Position numbers and translations under genes: made by a program | The notes under the pieces: model-generated | Databases searched by the model: none | What the model was told of the DNA's origin: nothing | What the model saw: only the letters and a program-made list of their open reading frames with translations | Shown: positions 24,855 through 32,650 of the stretch, one piece after another | How the letters are laid out: each line of letters starts with the position of its first letter | Numbering within the stretch: position 1 is the first letter of the stretch | Source of the DNA: an uncultured Sphingopyxis sp. | GTDB taxonomy: Bacteria; Pseudomonadota; Alphaproteobacteria; Sphingomonadales; Sphingomonadaceae | Direction: 5' to 3' | NCBI RefSeq assembly: GCF_900078365.1 | Contig: NZ_LT598653.1 | Coordinates: forward strand, 3,853,501-3,917,500 | Length of the DNA stretch: 64,000 nt

Positions 24855-25814
24855 TCAGCCGCTCGCCGGCGCCGTCATCGCCGCCGCCGCCGCGAGCAGC
24901 CCGCCGTTGAAGCGTTGCGACAGCGCGGCGTCGGGGATCGCATTGAAGGCGTGGATCGCCCCGGCATAGCTGTGCAGGTCGACGGGTACGCCCGCCGCGA
25001 CGAGCCGCCGCGCATAGTCGAGATTTTCGTCGAAGAAGAGATCGAGGCTGCCCGTCGCGATATAGGCAGGAGGCAGGCCCGTCAGATCGCCGGCGAGGCT
25101 CGGCGAAAACCAGCCGCATCGTTCGTCGTCGGCCTGGTAATCGCCCTGCAGCGCGCGCCAGCCGAAGCGGTTGCTCGCGCGCGTCCAGATGAATTCGCCG
25201 GTCATCGGATTCTTATAGGGGCAGGCGTCGCCGCCCGTCCGGTGATCGAGCATCGGATAGGTCAGCAACTGGCCCGCAAGTCCGGGTCCGCCGAGGTCGC
25301 GCGCCATGATCGCGAGCGCGGCGGCGAGCCCGCCGCCCGCGCTCTCGCCCGCGACGACGATCCGCTTCGCGTCGAAACCGAGCGCATCGGCCTGCCCGGC
25401 GAGCCAGCTCAGCGCCGAATGGCAATCTTCCTGCGGCGCGGGAAAAGGATGTTCGGGTGCGAGGCGATATTCGACCGATACGACCGGCACGCCCGCGGCT
25501 GCCGCCAGCGCGGCGGGGCCCGCCTGCATCTGCTCGACCGATCCCAGCACCATGCCGCCGCCGTGAATATGCAGGATCGCGCCACTCCCCGCGCGCGTTA
25601 TGGCGGGGCGATACAGGAAGACCATGATGTCGGGGCCGCCGTGGATCGACGGCACGAACAATTTTTCGGGCGCGATCACCGTCGGCGGCAGGATCGCATA
25701 GGTTTCGGCCGCCTTCGCGCGAATCTGCGCGATCGGCGCCGCGTCGAGGTCGACCCGCGGGAACAGGTCGATGATCGGCGCGATCTCGCGATCGACGAGG
25801 TGGCGGGTGTCCAT
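24855..25814 (-). CDS. Alpha/beta hydrolase, hormone-sensitive-lipase family esterase
   Basis: Predicted carboxylesterase of 319 residues. It carries the oxyanion-hole motif HGGGMVLGS and the nucleophile elbow GESAGGG. An Asp in the SLDLFFDENLDYA region and the His of YAGAIHAFN complete the triad. No signal peptide is evident, so it is probably cytosolic. It lies 33 bp downstream of pheT on the same strand and may be co-transcribed, though a functional link to tRNA charging is unlikely. The substrate is unknown; HSL enzymes typically act on short-chain acyl esters. Confidence 0.9.
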   Translation of the reverse strand: MDTRHLVDREIAPIIDLFPRVDLDAAPIAQIRAKAAETYAILPPTVIAPEKLFVPSIHGGPDIMVFLYRPAITRAGSGAILHIHGGGMVLGSVEQMQAGPAALAAAAGVPVVSVEYRLAPEHPFPAPQEDCHSALSWLAGQADALGFDAKRIVVAGESAGGGLAAALAIMARDLGGPGLAGQLLTYPMLDHRTGGDACPYKNPMTGEFIWTRASNRFGWRALQGDYQADDERCGWFSPSLAGDLTGLPPAYIATGSLDLFFDENLDYARRLVAAGVPVDLHSYAGAIHAFNAIPDAALSQRFNGGLLAAAAAMTAPASG

Positions 25815-25847
25815 ATCAAACTCTCCCTTTGTCCCGTCGACCCGAAT

Positions 25848-28235
25848 CTATCCCCGCAGCGCCGCTCCGGCCTTCGCGGCAGCGGCCACCACCTTGTCGG
25901 CGATCGCCTTCAACTCGGCATCGGTGAAGCTCTTCTCTTGCGGTTGCAGTTCGACCTCGACGGCCAGGCTCACCTGGCCCTCGGGCACGCCCTGGCCGGC
26001 GAAGCGGTCGAACAGCCGCGCATCGACGATCGCCGCCTTGTCGGCGCCGCGGATCGCGCGCACCAGCTCGGCGGCGGCCAGCCCCGTGGGTGCGAGGAAG
26101 GCGAAGTCGCGGCGCACCGATTGCAATGCCGGGGGCGCGAAGGCGGCGCGCGCCGGACCGCTCGCGCGCTTCGCCGGGACCGCATCGAGGAAGATCTGCA
26201 CCGCCATCACCGGGCCGTCGACGTCGAAGGCGCGGGTCAGCGCGGGGTGGAGCGCGCCGAATTCGGCGAGCACCGCCTTGGGGCCGAGCCGCAAGGTCGC
26301 CGACTGGCCGGGATGCCAGATGTTGCCGGTCGTGACAGCTTCCATCACCTGCAGCCGGTCGGCGGGCGCGCCGGCGGCGTCGAGCAGCGCCAGCGCCGCC
26401 GCCTTGGCGTCGAACGCATCGAAGGGCGCGGCCTTGCCTGCCTGCCAGCTGCGCGCGCTTTTGTCGCCCGCCATCAGCAGCGCCAGCGTCGGATGCTCGG
26501 CGTCGGAAAGGTAACGGCGGCCGATCTCGAACAGGCGGAGGCTCTCCGCGCCGCGATTCTGGTTGCGCTGCGCCGCGGCGAGCAGGCCGGGGAGCAGCGA
26601 CGGGCGCATCACTTTCAGATCTTCGCTGATCGGGTTGGCGAGGCTCCACGTGCCGCCGCCGAAGGGCGCGGCCTCGGCCTCGCTGATGAACGACCAGGTC
26701 ACCGCTTCGTCGAAGCCCGCGGCGGCCGCGGCGCGGCGCAGGCGGCGCTCGATCGTCTGTTCGGGCGTTGCGGTCGGCTTCGCCACCCCGTCCGCGCGCG
26801 GCAGCGGCACCGACGCGATCGCGTCGAACCCCGTGATGCGCGTGACTTCCTCGACGACGTCGGGCGCGCCGTCCATGTCGCGGCGCCAGCTCGGCACCGA
26901 CACCTGCCAGCGGCCGCCCTGTTCGAGCACGCCGAAGCCGAGCGCGGCGAGAATCTCCTTCTGCCGCTCGGGCGCGATCGCGATGCCGCCGAGCGTCGCC
27001 GACAGCGCGGGGTCGTAATCGATCACCTTCACTTCGGCGGGCGGGGTGCCCGCACGCGTGACCGCCGACGGATTGCCGCCGCAGATGTTCAGGATATGCG
27101 CGGTAACGATCGCGGTCGCATCGTCGAGGAACGCCGGATCGACCCCGCGCTCGAAACGGCTGCGCGCGTCGCTCGACAGGCCGAGCGCTTGGCCCGTGAG
27201 CGCGATGCGTTCGGGGGTGAAATAGGCGACCTCGATCAGCACGTCGGTCGTCGTTTCGCTGCAGCCCGAATGTTCGCCGCCCATGATGCCCGCGATGTCG
27301 TGAACCTCGCGCTCGTCGGCGATCACCGTCATCGTGTCGGTGAGCGTGTATTCCTTGCCGTTGAGCGCGGTGACGGTCTCGCCCTGCTTTGCGCGGCGCG
27401 CGACGAGCGCGCCATGCAATTTGGCGCGGTCGTAGATGTGGCTCGGGCGGCCGAGGTCGAACATCACATAATTGCTGATGTCGACGAGCGCCGAGATCGA
27501 CCGCTGGCCGACCGCTTCCAGCCGGCGGCGCATCCACTCGGGGGCCTGGCCGTTGGTGACGCCGCTGATCGTGCGGCCGAAAAAGGCGGGGCAGGCTTCG
27601 GGGTCGAGGGTAGCGATTTCGGTCGCGGGCGCCCCTTCGCCGGTGATCGTCGGGACGTCGAGCGGCTTCAGCGTGCCGAGTCCGGCGGCGGCGAGATCGC
27701 GCGCGATCCCGCGCACGCCCATGCAATCCTGCCGGTTCGGGGTGATCGAAATGTCGATCACCGGATCGTTCGCTCCGCTATAGTCGGCAAAGGGCGTGCC
27801 GACCGGCGCGTCGGCGGGCAGCTCGATGATCCCGTCATGATCGTCGCCGAGCTCGAGTTCGCGCGTCGAGCACATCATGCCGTTCGATTCGACCCCGCGC
27901 ACCGCCGCGACCTTCAGCTCCATGCCGTTCGCGGGGACTACCGCGCCGGGCAGGCCGAGCACGCCGATCAGGCCCGCGCGCGCATTGGGCGCGCCGCAGA
28001 CGATGGTGAGCGGCGCGCTACCGTCGCCGGTATCGACAGTCAGCACCTGCAGCTTGTCGGCCTGTGGATGTTTTTCGGCGGTGAGCACTTTGGCGATGCG
28101 GAAGCCCGCGAGCTTCTCGGCCGGATTCTCGACGCCTTCGACCTCATGGCCGATGCGGTTCAGCGTCGCAACGACGTCGGCGACCGAATAGTCGCCATCC
28201 AGATGCTCGTGCAGCCAATCAAGGGTGATCCTCAT
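25848..28235 (-). CDS. pheT: Phenylalanine--tRNA ligase beta subunit
   Basis: Beta chain of the heterotetrameric PheRS, charging tRNA-Phe and editing misacylated Tyr. ATG at 28235 (MRITLDWLHEHL) gives 795 residues, the normal length. An N-terminal EMAP-like tRNA-binding domain (AKVLTAEKHPQADKLQVLTV) is followed by B3/B4 editing, B5 and the catalytic-like core. A C-terminal ferredoxin-fold anticodon domain (RRDFAFLAP, QPQEKSFTDAEL) ends the protein. The start overlaps the pheS stop by four bases. A longer frame upstream lies inside pheS and is not real. Confidence 0.97.
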   Translation of the reverse strand: MRITLDWLHEHLDGDYSVADVVATLNRIGHEVEGVENPAEKLAGFRIAKVLTAEKHPQADKLQVLTVDTGDGSAPLTIVCGAPNARAGLIGVLGLPGAVVPANGMELKVAAVRGVESNGMMCSTRELELGDDHDGIIELPADAPVGTPFADYSGANDPVIDISITPNRQDCMGVRGIARDLAAAGLGTLKPLDVPTITGEGAPATEIATLDPEACPAFFGRTISGVTNGQAPEWMRRRLEAVGQRSISALVDISNYVMFDLGRPSHIYDRAKLHGALVARRAKQGETVTALNGKEYTLTDTMTVIADEREVHDIAGIMGGEHSGCSETTTDVLIEVAYFTPERIALTGQALGLSSDARSRFERGVDPAFLDDATAIVTAHILNICGGNPSAVTRAGTPPAEVKVIDYDPALSATLGGIAIAPERQKEILAALGFGVLEQGGRWQVSVPSWRRDMDGAPDVVEEVTRITGFDAIASVPLPRADGVAKPTATPEQTIERRLRRAAAAAGFDEAVTWSFISEAEAAPFGGGTWSLANPISEDLKVMRPSLLPGLLAAAQRNQNRGAESLRLFEIGRRYLSDAEHPTLALLMAGDKSARSWQAGKAAPFDAFDAKAAALALLDAAGAPADRLQVMEAVTTGNIWHPGQSATLRLGPKAVLAEFGALHPALTRAFDVDGPVMAVQIFLDAVPAKRASGPARAAFAPPALQSVRRDFAFLAPTGLAAAELVRAIRGADKAAIVDARLFDRFAGQGVPEGQVSLAVEVELQPQEKSFTDAELKAIADKVVAAAAKAGAALRG

Positions 28236-29326
28236 GCCGAAACTCCCCCGCTCAGCGTGGGCACCGACAGCGCGCCGAACCCGTAATGCGACAGCCACCT
28301 GAGGTCGCCGTCGAAGAAGGCGCGCAAATCGTCCATGCCATATTTGAGCATCGCGAGCCGGTCGACGCCGGCGCCGAAGGCAAAGCCCTGCCATTCGTCG
28401 GGGTCGAGCCCGCAATTGGCGATGACGCGGCGATTGACCATGCCGCTGCCGAGCAGCTCCATCCACGCATGGCCTTCGTCGTCGCCGTTGCCGCCGACGA
28501 TGCGGCGGCCCTTTTCCTGTTTATAACCGACATCGACCTCCGCGGACGGTTCGGTGAAGGGGAAATAGCTGGGGCGCAGGCGCAGCACGATGTCGTCGCG
28601 CTCGAAATAGGCCTTGAGGAAGGTCTCGAGCGTCCATTTGAGGTGCCCCATATGGATGCCGCGGTCGATGACGAGGCCTTCGACCTGGTGGAACATCGGC
28701 GTATGCGTCGCGTCGCTGTCGCTGCGATAGACGCGGCCGGGCGCGATGATGCGGATCGGCGGTTCCTCGCTCATCATCGTGCGGATCTGCACCGGCGAGG
28801 TGTGGGTGCGCAGCAGCATCGCGCGACCTTCCGCGTCCGTGTCCGGGAAATAGAAGGTGTCGTGCATCGCGCGCGCGGGGTGCGTTTCGGGGATATTGAG
28901 CGCGGTGAAGTTGCGCCAGTCGTCCTCGATCTCGGGGCCCGTCGCGACCGCGAAGCCCATGTCGGCGAAGATTTCGGCGAGTTCGTCCATCACCTGGCTG
29001 ACCGGATGGACGCTGCCGCGCGGGCTCGCCTCGGCGGGAAGCGTCATGTCGATCGCTTCGGCGGCGAGCTTCACGTCGAGCGCCGCCGCGTCGAGCACCG
29101 CCTTGCGTGCCGCGAGGGCGGCGGTGACGCTCTCGCGCAGCGCGTGGATCGCGGGGCCCTGCGCCTGCCGTTCCTCGGGGGTCATCCCGCCGAGCGTCTT
29201 GAGCAGCGCGGTGATGCTGCCCGCCTTGCCGAGCGCGGCGACGCGCAGCGCCTCGACCGCACCCGCATCGGCCGCGGCTTCGATGTCGCCCAAAAGCTGG
29301 GTCTGGATGGCTTCGATATCGCTCAT
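28232..29326 (-). CDS. pheS: Phenylalanine--tRNA ligase alpha subunit
   Basis: Catalytic chain of PheRS (class II). The ATG at 29326 has AGGA nine bases upstream; another ATG two codons earlier (29332) is possible. The 364 residues contain an N-terminal coiled coil, motif 1 (HPVSQVMDELAEIFADMGF), motif 2 (FHQVEGLVIDRGI) and motif 3 (FGAGVDRLAMLKYGM). The gene precedes pheT in a classic pheST operon. No attenuator leader was identified in the ~140 bp upstream. Confidence 0.97.
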   Translation of the reverse strand: MSDIEAIQTQLLGDIEAAADAGAVEALRVAALGKAGSITALLKTLGGMTPEERQAQGPAIHALRESVTAALAARKAVLDAAALDVKLAAEAIDMTLPAEASPRGSVHPVSQVMDELAEIFADMGFAVATGPEIEDDWRNFTALNIPETHPARAMHDTFYFPDTDAEGRAMLLRTHTSPVQIRTMMSEEPPIRIIAPGRVYRSDSDATHTPMFHQVEGLVIDRGIHMGHLKWTLETFLKAYFERDDIVLRLRPSYFPFTEPSAEVDVGYKQEKGRRIVGGNGDDEGHAWMELLGSGMVNRRVIANCGLDPDEWQGFAFGAGVDRLAMLKYGMDDLRAFFDGDLRWLSHYGFGALSVPTLSGGVSA

Positions 29327-29467
29327 CGTCATTCGTCCTGTTCCGGCGGCGCTGCCGCTGCCGGTATCATGCTTTCTCAAATTGGTGGATAGGCGGCTGC
29401 CCGCGCGTCCGTCGTCCGCCGCTTGCACCGAAGGCGCCGCGCGGGTCAAGCCTGTTGGCGGAACGGT

Positions 29468-30367
29468 CTATCCTGTCGGTTTGTGCAGGCCTTGCACCGG
29501 CGCGCCGGCGGCGGCGGTACGGGCGAAGGCGGCGGCGCCCAATATCGGCTTGGGCCGCGCAGCATAGTCGCGCGGGCTCATCCCCATGAAACGCCGGAAG
29601 TCGCGGGTGAATTGCGCCTGATCGTAATAATGATGGTCCATCGTATCGATCCACGCCATCGACGGATCGAGCATGAAGCGCGCGAGGCTGCGCAGAAAGC
29701 GTTGACGGCGCAGCAGCAGCTTGGGCGAAAAGCCGAAGGCGCGGTGGCTCAATCGCTCGATCGAGCGTTCGGAAAGGCCGAGCTTCGCCGAAAGATCGGC
29801 GACGCTCGACAGGTCATCGTCGACGAGCGCGCGGTGCGCGGCGAGGATGGCGGGGTCGTCGGGCGGCGCATCGGCGAGCAGCGCGCGGAAATGGGCGTCG
29901 ATCAGCGCCGCCGCGGCATCGGCGTCGTCGGTCTGTCGCAACTGCCCGGCGAGTGGCGCGAAGCGGGCGAAGGCGGGATGCGCTCCGCCGTCGCAGAACC
30001 GGTCGGCGAGTTCGCCGGCGGGCAGCGGGATGAATTTTGCCCACCCCATCGGAAGCACGCCGATACCCCAGGTCCGCATATTGCCCGCCGCGAAATAGCT
30101 TGCCCGGCTCGTCGGTCCGGTGGCGATGAAGCGCGACGCTTCCACGGTCGAACCGCCGCCGATCGCCGCGCGCGGCGGGTCGCCGTCGACAAAGCGCAGG
30201 TTCGCCCATTCGGGATGCAGATAATCCTCGACCCGCGAACCGTCGGGCACGGCGACCTCGGTCAGATAGATGGTGCTGAGATAGGGGCGAAGCGGTTCCG
30301 ACAAGGGGAAGAAGCGCGTCGCGACACGGCTGGCGGATGGGACGGAAGATGCGTCGCGGTGCGGCAT
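29468..30367 (-). CDS. AraC-family transcriptional regulator
   Basis: 299-residue protein. The C-terminal two HTH motifs of an AraC/XylS domain span about 180-275: SVADLSAKLGLSERSIERL, then YYDQAQFTRDFRRFMGMSPRDY. The N-terminal ~150 residues have no recognised ligand motif. It resembles the DUF6597-type N-terminal domain seen in many AraC regulators of GC-rich bacteria, which is only a suggestion. It lies about 140 bp upstream of pheS on the same strand and is likely independently transcribed. Targets are unknown. Confidence 0.88.
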   Translation of the reverse strand: MPHRDASSVPSASRVATRFFPLSEPLRPYLSTIYLTEVAVPDGSRVEDYLHPEWANLRFVDGDPPRAAIGGGSTVEASRFIATGPTSRASYFAAGNMRTWGIGVLPMGWAKFIPLPAGELADRFCDGGAHPAFARFAPLAGQLRQTDDADAAAALIDAHFRALLADAPPDDPAILAAHRALVDDDLSSVADLSAKLGLSERSIERLSHRAFGFSPKLLLRRQRFLRSLARFMLDPSMAWIDTMDHHYYDQAQFTRDFRRFMGMSPRDYAARPKPILGAAAFARTAAAGAPVQGLHKPTG

Positions 30368-30446
30368 GCTGTTCCATTTTAATCCGTAAAACGCGTGAAA
30401 AACAATGTTACGAGGGGACCTGCTGTCGGGTTCTTACAATTTTATG

Positions 30447-30691
30447 GGCTGCCGCTGCCCCATAGTTGCGTTGCCTGCTCCGAACGGGAGCGTGCGAGGG
30501 GAATCGAACGTGACGCCAGAGGATGGGGCTTGGCGGGGACCTGAAACAGACGATTGATTTTCCGAGCTTCGTTCCGGCCGTCGGCTTTCTGCGACCCACG
30601 GCTATTCGGTACGGGCGGGGGGCGATGGTTTCCCACTGGAACCATTGTCGAGGCGGCGCGGCGCGCGAGCTCCGCGCCGCCTCTTCGTTTT
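30447..30691 (+). ncRNA. Candidate structured small RNA ending at a strong terminator
   Basis: About 245 nt. A TACAAT box at 30435-30440 could be the -10, but no good -35 is visible. Hairpins include GCTCC-gaacg-GGAGC (30477-30491) and ATGGTT/AACCAT (30625-30645), followed by a 12-bp-stem terminator. I could not match it to 6S, SRP, tmRNA or RNase P signatures. The 5' end is a guess. Confidence 0.35.
30650..30691 (+). terminator. Rho-independent terminator
   Basis: A perfect 12-bp stem, GAGGCGGCGCGG (30650-30661) with CCGCGCCGCCTC (30672-30683), is followed by TTCGTTTT. The T-rich side is on the + strand, where no protein gene precedes it. Confidence 0.7.
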
Positions 30692-30744
30692 GAGGGCGGG
30701 AGATGTCGGTTTTGGGGTGGGAAGTGGACGTTGATCCAAATCAG

Positions 30745-30870
30745 GCCCTCCCCTTCAGGGGAGGGCAGCGAGACTTGCCAGCTTGCTGGCTTAGTCGCAG
30801 CGGGTGGGGGCCATCGGCCTTGCGCAAGGCTGATGGCCCCCACCCCAACCCCTCCCCTGAAGGGGAGGGG
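30745..30870. repeat. Compound palindromic repeat (three hairpins)
   Basis: Two outer hairpins, 30745-30766 and 30849-30870, are both built on CCTCCCCT/AGGGGAGG. They flank a 40-nt hairpin (30804-30843) with a 19-bp stem containing one G-T pair. It is MITE-like and common in sphingomonad intergenic space. It lies downstream of holA, whose stop is 46 bp away. Confidence 0.8.
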
Positions 30871-30915
30871 CTTGCTTTTCAGCTATGTCTGTTTGCGGCC
30901 GACAGCGGCCTCTCG

Positions 30916-31947
30916 CTAGCGTGCTCGTGCGGCCTGATGGGCGATATCGGTCATCAGCTTGCGGAACAGCACCGCGCCCGCGGTGCCCGACGCCTTGAGC
31001 GCGCGCTCGCAGTCGAGCAGCCGGGTCATCAGCCGCGCGATGCGCACCGAATCCCAGATATGCAGCTGCGCGGTCACCGCGTCGCGTTCCTTCCAGAAAA
31101 TGCCGCTCGATCGCGCCGAGACGACGGTCGCCGGATGCGCGCCGCCGTCGACTTCGGCGCGCAGGCGGGCGAGCGCGAGTGCGCGGATTGCGAGCGCGCG
31201 GATGATGCGGATCTCGGCGACGCCGACCGCCGCCGCCTTGGTCAGCATCTCGGGCAGGTCGCGCACCTTGCCGCCGAGCGCGACATTGATGCACTCGCTG
31301 ACATCCTCCTCGTGCGTCGCGGCGCCCAGCGCGGCGATGTCGGCGGGCGTAACCTGCCGCTGACGATCGGGCCCGGCGTCGAGATAGAGCGCGATCTTCT
31401 CGATCTCGCGGCGCATCAGCGCCTGGTCGCCCGAAACGAGGTCGACGAGCAATTGCGCCTCGCTGTTGGCGATGCGCAGCCCCTGCTCCTGCGCCGCCGC
31501 CATCGCGATGCCGACGAGCGCGCGCCGGTCGGGCTGGTAACAGATCGCGGCGACGGCATGGTCCGACGCTTCGACCAGCTTGACGAGCTTCGACTTGGCG
31601 GTGACCGAGGCGCCGGTCGCGACGACCGGGTTGATCGCGGTTTCGGCGGTGAGCAATGCTTCGACCGCGGCGAGGCTGTCGTCGCCGCTGCCCGACAGTT
31701 CGAGCTTGATGATCCGGCTCGGCGAAAAGAGCGACATCGACGCGGCTTCGGCGGCGAGCAGCGACGGGTCTTGCGACAGCTGCGATCCCGTCAGGTCGAG
31801 CCGCTCGGCATCCTTGCCGGCAAGGCCGATCAGACGGCCGGCGACGGCTTCCATCGTCGCTTCGTCGGGGCCGGTGAGGAGGGTGAAGCGGACCGCGGGA
31901 TCGAGGCGCGTCTGGCGTTCGAGGTCGGCGGGCTTGACGCTCTTCAT
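30916..31947 (-). CDS. holA: DNA polymerase III delta subunit
   Basis: Clamp-loader subunit that opens the beta clamp. The 343 residues fit HolA: an N-terminal AAA+-like domain beginning VRFTLLTGPDEATMEAVAGR, a LFSPSRIIKLELSG strand, and a C-terminal collar domain ending with the small helical bundle typical of delta. The Walker motifs are degenerate, as expected for delta. The start overlaps the lptE stop by four bases, giving the conserved leuS-lptE-holA order. Confidence 0.93.
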   Translation of the reverse strand: MKSVKPADLERQTRLDPAVRFTLLTGPDEATMEAVAGRLIGLAGKDAERLDLTGSQLSQDPSLLAAEAASMSLFSPSRIIKLELSGSGDDSLAAVEALLTAETAINPVVATGASVTAKSKLVKLVEASDHAVAAICYQPDRRALVGIAMAAAQEQGLRIANSEAQLLVDLVSGDQALMRREIEKIALYLDAGPDRQRQVTPADIAALGAATHEEDVSECINVALGGKVRDLPEMLTKAAAVGVAEIRIIRALAIRALALARLRAEVDGGAHPATVVSARSSGIFWKERDAVTAQLHIWDSVRIARLMTRLLDCERALKASGTAGAVLFRKLMTDIAHQAARAR

Positions 31948-32525
31948 TGCCCGGCGGGCGCGGGCACAGCGGGCGCGGATACGGGGGAGGCAAGCACCGC
32001 CCCCGGCTGGCCGCCGCCGCGATTCGCATAGACCGCGAGCCGCGCGACGATCTGGTCGGCGACGCCCGAGGCGAGCCGTTCGAGCGCGGTCGATTCGGCG
32101 GCGATCGTCGCATATTCGCTGCCGACGACGTCGATCCCCGCGTCCTGCGCGGCGGTCGCGTCGAGCAGCACCGCGCCCGATGCCGAATCGACGAGCTGGT
32201 AGCGCGCGCGCAGCGTGCGGCGTTCGCGCGTCACCGTATCGTCGGCGCGGACGCCGAAGCCGGTGATCGAGTCCTCGAGCCGGACGTCGAGGCGGAGGCG
32301 CTTGCCCGCACCCTCGCCGCCCTGCGTCGCCTGCAGCCGGTCGCGCAGCGCATTGCGGACGAGCCAGCCTTCATGCCCCTCGATCGGCGCGACATCGACG
32401 TCGGCAAGCACCTGCGCCACCGCCCCCTTGCTGCCGTTCGCGTAGAGCGGACGCAGACCGCACCCGCCGAGGGTCAGCGAAAGGGCGACGAGCGAGGAGA
32501 CGAGAAGGCTGCGCATTTCAATCAA
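31944..32525 (-). CDS. lptE: LPS-assembly lipoprotein LptE
   Basis: Outer-membrane lipoprotein that plugs LptD for lipopolysaccharide insertion. The 193-residue precursor has a signal peptide ending in the lipobox LGGC, then LRPLYANG, typical of alphaproteobacterial LptE, followed by a mixed alpha/beta domain. An ATG three codons downstream (32516) is an alternative start. It sits between leuS and holA, its usual position. Confidence 0.9.
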   Translation of the reverse strand: MIEMRSLLVSSLVALSLTLGGCGLRPLYANGSKGAVAQVLADVDVAPIEGHEGWLVRNALRDRLQATQGGEGAGKRLRLDVRLEDSITGFGVRADDTVTRERRTLRARYQLVDSASGAVLLDATAAQDAGIDVVGSEYATIAAESTALERLASGVADQIVARLAVYANRGGGQPGAVLASPVSAPAVPAPAGQ

Positions 32526-32540
32526 CCATGCCCCGTATCC

Positions 32541-32620
32541 CCGTTCGTGTCGAGCGGAGTCGAGACACCGTGAAGCGAGGCACGGACGATGGGCATCTCG
32601 ACTTCGCTCGATGCGAACGG
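32541..32620. repeat. Inverted repeat between leuS and lptE
   Basis: The arms CCGTTCGTGTCGAGCGGAGT (32541 onwards) and the imperfect complement ending at 32620 frame a short core. The arm sequence recurs at 38133-38261, and a related CTTCGACAAGCTCAG form occurs at 55938-56024. Confidence 0.7.
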
Positions 32621-32650
32621 AAGATGGAAGATTTCGTTCCTGCCATTCTG

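Larger units (their letters stand above)
30368..30744. other. Intergenic region with a possible structured RNA
   Basis: No protein gene is convincing in the 548 bp between the AraC start and the holA stop. The right part is a repeat element (30745-30870). The left part carries several hairpins and a terminator on the + strand, described separately. Confidence 0.5.

Noticed and set aside
24816..28286. 1,156-residue + strand frame over the esterase and pheT genes
   Set aside because: Arg/Asp-rich antisense shadow of two clearly recognised genes.
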